Positions 32,945-37,390 of a DNA stretch of 37,390 nucleotides are shown here, piece after piece (the first letter of the stretch is position 1; each line of letters begins with the position of its first letter). Made by a program: the position numbers and the translations under genes. The notes beneath the pieces are model-generated. The model had not been told where the DNA came from. It saw only the letters and a list, made by a program, of their open reading frames with translations, and did not search any database. The stretch lies in assembly GCA_036490175.1 (NCBI GenBank), contig DASXEJ010000230.1, forward strand, positions 1 through 37,390. Direction: 5' to 3'. This DNA comes from Pirellulales bacterium (lineage in GTDB: Bacteria; Planctomycetota; Planctomycetia; Pirellulales; JACPPG01).

Positions 32945-34063
32945 CTAGGATTTGGCGCCGAGTACCTGGTCATACAGACTGTACAGCCGTTCGAGTGTAT
33001 TTTCGATCGCGTACGCTTGTTCGGCGTGATTGCGGGCCGCGGCACCGTGGCGAAGCGCAAGCTCATCGTCGTACAAATAGCGACGCATCGCCCCGGCGAA
33101 TGCCTGCGGATCACGCGTCGGCACGAGCAGGCATTGCTGCCCGGATTCCACCACGTCTCGCACGCCCCCGATGTCGCAGCCGACGATCGGCAAACCGGCC
33201 AAGGCCGCTTCGATCATGGCGTTGGACAACCCCTCCATCTCCGACGGAAACACAAACAGGTCGGCAGCCCGCAACAAGTCCGTCACGTCGCGCCGGGTCC
33301 CCAGGAATTGTACACTATCGGTAAGTTTTGCCTGTAAAACCTGCGCTTCTAGTGCCGAGCGTTCCGGGCCGTCGCCGACAATCACCACGCGCAGCAGGCC
33401 CGCTTGGTCGCTAAGTAGCCGCACGGCCTCGACCAGATCGCAGACGCGTTTGGTGTCGACCAGCCGGCCGACGAATATCGCGAGCTTGTCCTGCGGCCCA
33501 ACCCCGATCGCGGTGCGCACAACGTGGCGGTCGAGCGGCGTGCGAAAATGGCTGATGTCGTGACCATTGGGGATCACGCGAATTCTCGCTGGCGGAACGC
33601 CGTACGTAGAGAGAAATGCCCGTGAGGCATCCGAGTTCGCGGCGTATCCGGCGCACTGGGTCCGCACTGTCCAGGCACGCACCGGCTGCTGCCAGCGACT
33701 GGTGACCAGGGACGTGGCTTCCGAAAATACAATGGGCTGGGCGGCACGACACACGGTGCGCGCCAGCCCAACGTAAAACATCATCGCCGGCAGGAATACG
33801 TGAAACAGATCGGCATCGCTGCGCGAAATCTCTCGCGCGGCGCGCAAGGCAAACGCAGGGCTATATGATCTTTTCCGTCCCAGGCTATGAATCTCTACGC
33901 CCGCGGCACGAATGGTCGCCTCGTACCCTCCTCCGGAATGCAGTGTCCATACTTCGGGCAGATATCGCGACTTGTCCATATGCTGGCAGAGGACCGCCAC
34001 GTTGCGCTCAGTGCCGCCACGGTTGAGCGTATTGATGAATAGGGCAACGCGTCGGGGCTTCAT
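32945..34063 (-). CDS. Family 4 glycosyltransferase, second copy
   Basis: A 372-residue GT-B enzyme. I choose the ATG at 34063, which overlaps the asnB stop in an ATGA (34060-34063), over an upstream GTG at 34084. The N-terminal domain has the acceptor loop (LFINTLNRGGTERNV), the linker VIPNGHD, a donor-domain IFVGRLVDTKR and the E-x7-E signature EGLSNAMIEAALAGLPIVGCD. It adds a hexose during assembly of the lipid-linked repeat. It is unrelated at close range to the GT4 at 21433-22584 and sits in the right-hand operon between asnB and the ligase/polymerase. Confidence 0.93.
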   Translation of the reverse strand: MKPRRVALFINTLNRGGTERNVAVLCQHMDKSRYLPEVWTLHSGGGYEATIRAAGVEIHSLGRKRSYSPAFALRAAREISRSDADLFHVFLPAMMFYVGLARTVCRAAQPIVFSEATSLVTSRWQQPVRAWTVRTQCAGYAANSDASRAFLSTYGVPPARIRVIPNGHDISHFRTPLDRHVVRTAIGVGPQDKLAIFVGRLVDTKRVCDLVEAVRLLSDQAGLLRVVIVGDGPERSALEAQVLQAKLTDSVQFLGTRRDVTDLLRAADLFVFPSEMEGLSNAMIEAALAGLPIVGCDIGGVRDVVESGQQCLLVPTRDPQAFAGAMRRYLYDDELALRHGAAARNHAEQAYAIENTLERLYSLYDQVLGAKS

Positions 34064-35940
34064 GCTGCGTATCGATTCCACCACGCGTCAAATACCAGTA
34101 GAGCAAATAGCTCGTCGCTACGCTCGGTACTTAGTCGGCCGACCCCACGTTGCACATCATCGAACAGCCGGCGCACGCCATCGCGATCGAGCACGCCGGA
34201 GGTGACCGCCGCGCCATTCTGCACGGTCTCGCGCACCCGGTGATCGGCCGCGGCCGCCGACATCCATTTGACCAAAGGAATAGCGAAGCCTTGCTTGCGT
34301 CGATAAGCAAACTCGTCTCCGAAGCGCCGCGCCACCAATTTGCGCAATACCCGCTTTTCGGTTGCCGCCTCGAAACGGACTTGCTCGGGAATTTGAAACG
34401 CCAGTTCCGCGACCTTTCGGGATAGAAATGGCACCCGAGCTTCCAGACTGTGAGCCATGCTGGCGCGATCGACTTTTACCAGCATGTCATTGGGCAGGTA
34501 CATCAACAGGTCGTAAAGCTGCGTTTGCGTTACCGGCGGCAGGCCACGCAACTCGGCAACGTGCTCACGCATGTGCCACATGCGGGCCTCTCCATGTTCG
34601 CGCTGGTCGGGTGCCAGTACGGTGCCGCGCAGCGACCGGCCTGGTAGCCGCTGGATCGACATGCGTCTCTCGTCGCGTGGCAGCGCGAAGCGGCGCCCCC
34701 AGTCATGCACGCGCGATGAGACCGGTGCAAGCTGGGCAAGACCGCCGAAAAGCAAGCGATTCACGAAGTTTGGCACGATGTCCAAGCGGCTGACCTGGTT
34801 GCTCAGCACGTGGTGCTTGTAGCCACTGAACAGTTCATCGCCGCCATCGCCGGAAAGAGCGACGGTGACGTATTCACGGGCGAGGCGGCTGACGGCGTAC
34901 GTCGGCAGCAGCGACGAATCGGCGAACGGCTCGTCATAAAACTCGGCCAGCGCGCCGAGCTGACCGATCGATTCGTGCGGAAGCGTCCGAAATACCGCGT
35001 CGGTGTGCAGCGCCTCGGCTACTTGCCGCGCGAAACCAACTTCAGAAAAGCCATCTTCCGCGAAACCCATGGTGAAGGTTCGCAACGACGAGCCGTTGAC
35101 ACTCTTGGAAGCTTCCAGCGTGACGAGCGTCGAGTCGATCCCGCCGCTGAGAAACAAGCCCAGCGGGACGTCGGCGATGAGTTGGCTTTGCACCGACTTT
35201 TCGAGGACGTGGTCCGCCTCGTCCGCCCAGGCATCCAGCGACTTCCCTTCGCGCGGGGAGTATTGCGGACGCCAGTATCGTTGCAATCGGGTTTGCCAGG
35301 TCGTCAGGTCGAGTTCCAGACTGTGCGCCGGGGGCAACTTGCGTACAGAGGCGAAGATCGAGCGCGGCGCTGGTATCCAATGGAAGTCAAAATAGTCATT
35401 CAGCGCTGCGCGATCGATTTCGCGCGAGACTTCACCCGATGCCAAGAGCGGCTTAATTTCCGAGCCAAATACCAGACGCCGATCGTCGAACGCGTAGAAA
35501 AGTGGCTTGATGCCGAACGGATCGCGGGCAAGTAGCAGGGATCTCTTGTTCTGGTCGAAAATGGCGAAGGCGAACATGCCGTCGATGACGTCGAGCATTG
35601 CGGCGCCGCGTTCCTCGTACAAGTGAAGCAGCACTTCGGTATCGGTCCGCGAGCGGAACTTATGACGGCCTGCGAGGTCGGCGTGCAATTCCTGAAAGTT
35701 GTAGATTTCGCCGTTGAAGACGATCCACACCGTGCCTTCTTCGTTCGTCATCGGTTGATGTCCGGCCGGAGACAGGTCGATGATCGCCAAGCGGCGGAAC
35801 GCCAGACCCACCTGATCAAAGACCTCGCAACCGTCGTCATCAGGCCCGCGGTGGCGGATAGTGGTGGCCATGGCGCGCAGCATATCGCCATCCGGCCGTC
35901 GCCGGGGATCGCGAAATGCCACTCCGCAGATGCCACACAT
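34060..35940 (-). CDS. asnB: Glutamine-dependent asparagine synthase-type amidotransferase, copy 2
   Basis: A 626-residue protein starting MCGICGVAF at the ATG at 35940, so the nucleophile Cys 2 is intact. The glutaminase half has RHRGPDDDG, RRLAIIDLSPAG and FNGEIYNFQ; the synthase half has FLSGGIDSTLV and LSGDGGDELFSGY. It shares the architecture of copy 1 at 25482-27371 but is clearly divergent in sequence, so the two probably act on different carboxylates. It heads an ATGA-coupled GT4-polymerase-SGNH-MBOAT-SGNH series. A weak ribosome-binding site precedes the start. Confidence 0.95.
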   Translation of the reverse strand: MCGICGVAFRDPRRRPDGDMLRAMATTIRHRGPDDDGCEVFDQVGLAFRRLAIIDLSPAGHQPMTNEEGTVWIVFNGEIYNFQELHADLAGRHKFRSRTDTEVLLHLYEERGAAMLDVIDGMFAFAIFDQNKRSLLLARDPFGIKPLFYAFDDRRLVFGSEIKPLLASGEVSREIDRAALNDYFDFHWIPAPRSIFASVRKLPPAHSLELDLTTWQTRLQRYWRPQYSPREGKSLDAWADEADHVLEKSVQSQLIADVPLGLFLSGGIDSTLVTLEASKSVNGSSLRTFTMGFAEDGFSEVGFARQVAEALHTDAVFRTLPHESIGQLGALAEFYDEPFADSSLLPTYAVSRLAREYVTVALSGDGGDELFSGYKHHVLSNQVSRLDIVPNFVNRLLFGGLAQLAPVSSRVHDWGRRFALPRDERRMSIQRLPGRSLRGTVLAPDQREHGEARMWHMREHVAELRGLPPVTQTQLYDLLMYLPNDMLVKVDRASMAHSLEARVPFLSRKVAELAFQIPEQVRFEAATEKRVLRKLVARRFGDEFAYRRKQGFAIPLVKWMSAAAADHRVRETVQNGAAVTSGVLDRDGVRRLFDDVQRGVGRLSTERSDELFALLVFDAWWNRYAA

Positions 35941-36048
35941 ATTGGGTTTACAACGCTTTACAGGGGACTAGAGAGCTAGGATGGTCGACGAGAAAGGAGC
36001 GATCGAACCATCGCGTCGCCCGACAACAGAGACCGAGACGCGGCCAAA

Positions 36049-37390
36049 TTAGAGCTTGCTGCGCCAACGGTCACCGTCACATACGGTCCATCCGCCGCCG
36101 CGCGCAAAAGTGTGCGCCGCGCGGATGTTGGCCTGCCATTCGGGCAAGATTTGCGCGATAGGAGTTTCTTCGTATTCCGTTTCACTTAGTTTGAGCACGT
36201 GATTGAAGACGATCCCTCGCCCGTAGCCGCCGGCACAGTTTTGCGCGGGGCGAATGAGCTTGCCATCCTGCCAAAACAAGCGGCCAGCCGGCCGCGCCCT
36301 GCGCACGTCGGAGACGATCGGGTTAAGCGGATGTGGTGTCCATGTGCCGTGGAAGGGATCCGGCGCGTGGAACAAATACAGTTCGTCCCAGGCCTTGGCC
36401 CCTTCGTTCTCAACCATAATAGCGAACATCCACCATCGTCCGTCCTGTTCGTGCAACGTGGCGTCGATCGCGGTGACCTTATCCATGATGATCGTCGGAC
36501 CTTCCCAGCGATGCGGAAATTCGACGCTACGGTACGACTCGACCCGTCGTTCGGTCGAGCATTCGACCAGCATGTGAATTTGGTCGCGATACTTAAACAG
36601 GAACGGGTAAGACAAGTGATAGGGCTTGTCCAGTATGGTGATGGGTTTTTCGGGCCAATGCCCGTCTGCGCCAACGGAAAAGAGAACAATGGTCCCCTTG
36701 GCAATTTTTTCGTCGTACTCCTCGCAAAAGACGTGGCAGCGTCCGTCGTGTTCGAAGATATTCGGATCAGCCCAGAAAAGATTACGCGGCGGTATGATTT
36801 CGCGCAGACGATGCAGCGAACCTTGTACGCTTTCCGATTTATGCGCGAACAGGCGCCATTGGTTGATCGAGACAATGTTGCGATAGCGGCGTGCCGTCAT
36901 GTGCGCGGCCAGTCGCAGCAAAATCTTGATCATCTGGCCGTTTCGCGGGGCCGTATACATTGGCTGCGAGTAAAGATCGATCGTTGGATGGGCCGCCCGC
37001 GCCTTGGCGAGGAAACGATCTGGACCCAGGCGTTGCAACTCGGCTAGGGCTCGCGGCAAGAACGACAACGTCTTCCAATAGTGGCTATTCAAGCTACGAA
37101 TCAGCGACACGGAATCGGTGCAGGATTGCGATCGATAAATCACCAGGCCGCCGTCGAGTTCCTCGTTGAGAATCTGCAGGACGCTGCCGGTCGTAGGGCT
37201 GCGGAGAAACACCTCCCAGGCGCCGGCGGGGCCACCGCGAAATGTATCCGGATCCCCGTGATGAAAGGACCACACTCCACAACGCGGCGCCGTCAGGATC
37301 CCCCCGCGGAGGATGCGAAATCCCAAACGCACTAGCACGTCGACATCGTATTCCTTGATGCGGGCCAGGTCCTCGACGGCAAAACGATCA
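36049..37390 (-). CDS. Formyltransferase domain fused to a beta-propeller (cut by window edge)
   Basis: The frame is open to the right edge, so the start lies outside; 446 residues are visible. The first about 125 are the C-terminal half of a formyltransferase fold: VDVLVRLGFRILRG, then FHHGDPDTFRGGPAGAWE, in the position of the usual NxH-LPxYRG loop, and ELDGGLVI where DTGDIL is usual. A linker and then about 290 residues of propeller follow, with repeated WADPNIFEHDGRCHVFCEEYD, YPFLFKYRDQIHMLVECS and LHEQDGRWWMFAIM strands. This layout is seen in bacterial relatives of glucosamine inositolphosphorylceramide transferase proteins, as best I recall. It probably makes a sugar modification or transfer in the polysaccharide pathway. 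Confidence 0.85.
   Translation of the reverse strand, partial: DRFAVEDLARIKEYDVDVLVRLGFRILRGGILTAPRCGVWSFHHGDPDTFRGGPAGAWEVFLRSPTTGSVLQILNEELDGGLVIYRSQSCTDSVSLIRSLNSHYWKTLSFLPRALAELQRLGPDRFLAKARAAHPTIDLYSQPMYTAPRNGQMIKILLRLAAHMTARRYRNIVSINQWRLFAHKSESVQGSLHRLREIIPPRNLFWADPNIFEHDGRCHVFCEEYDEKIAKGTIVLFSVGADGHWPEKPITILDKPYHLSYPFLFKYRDQIHMLVECSTERRVESYRSVEFPHRWEGPTIIMDKVTAIDATLHEQDGRWWMFAIMVENEGAKAWDELYLFHAPDPFHGTWTPHPLNPIVSDVRRARPAGRLFWQDGKLIRPAQNCAGGYGRGIVFNHVLKLSETEYEETPIAQILPEWQANIRAAHTFARGGGWTVCDGDRWRSKL

Noticed and set aside
31606..33114. The 502-codon version of the O-antigen ligase-like gene
   Set aside because: Its first 57 codons lie inside the GT4 gene and are not membrane-like. The ATG one base after the GT4 stop is a better start.
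1..37390. CRISPR arrays, tRNA or rRNA genes, insertion sequences, phage genes
   Set aside because: No regularly spaced repeats, cloverleaf sequences, transposase or integrase motifs, or rRNA-like stretches were seen on reading both strands.

Overview
The window looks like a chromosomal segment of a planctomycete, probably of the Pirellulales type. The evidence is lineage-typical gene families: a DUF1549/DUF1553 protein followed by a Tat-exported DUF1501 protein and a WD40 protein (2736-7927), a DUF1559 pseudopilin-like protein with the H-X9-DG C-terminal signature (8294-9346), and a 73-residue lipoprotein ending in a PYRTHGG-type tail (18483-18704). The DNA is moderately GC-rich and nearly every gene lies on the minus strand. 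I saw no rRNA, tRNA, transposase, integrase or CRISPR array.

Layout, left to right. Positions 1-2689 hold a glycosyltransferase-2 gene cut by the left edge and, divergent from it, a polytopic GT39-like membrane protein. Positions 2736-7927 are a three-gene minus-strand operon: DUF1549/coiled-coil/DUF1553, then DUF1501, then WD40. The DUF1559 gene follows at 8294-9346. Positions 9975-12880 encode an exported pair joined by an ATGA overlap: a five-bladed-propeller glycosidase-like protein and a 655-residue predicted lipoprotein of likely alpha/alpha-toroid fold. Positions 13145-19373 are mostly housekeeping: acpS with one or two odd small reading frames upstream, trpS, an orphan MBL-fold protein on the plus strand, pyrD, the small lipoprotein and an HU-family protein with an Ala-rich tail and its own strong promoter.

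Positions 19921-37390 are a surface-polysaccharide locus. It contains UDP-glucose dehydrogenase, two GT4 glycosyltransferases, two formyltransferase-family proteins (one split from its propeller partner, one fused to a propeller domain and cut by the right edge), two glutamine-dependent AsnB-type amidotransferases, an O-antigen ligase/polymerase-like membrane protein, and an O-acetylation cassette of one MBOAT protein flanked by two different membrane-anchored SGNH proteins. Many junctions are ATGA overlaps or gaps of 1-14 bp, so the minus-strand blocks are probably long polycistronic units.

My reading is that the locus makes a uronic-acid-containing exopolysaccharide or capsule (Ugd supplies UDP-glucuronate). 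It seems unusually rich in small-group decoration: carboxyl amidation (AsnB x2), formyl transfer or a related reaction (formyltransferase x2, each paired with a beta-propeller) and O-acetylation (MBOAT plus SGNH x2). The repeated formyltransferase-plus-propeller pairing is the least described part and the best candidate for new biochemistry. Individual family calls are mostly secure. Exact substrates are not visible from sequence.
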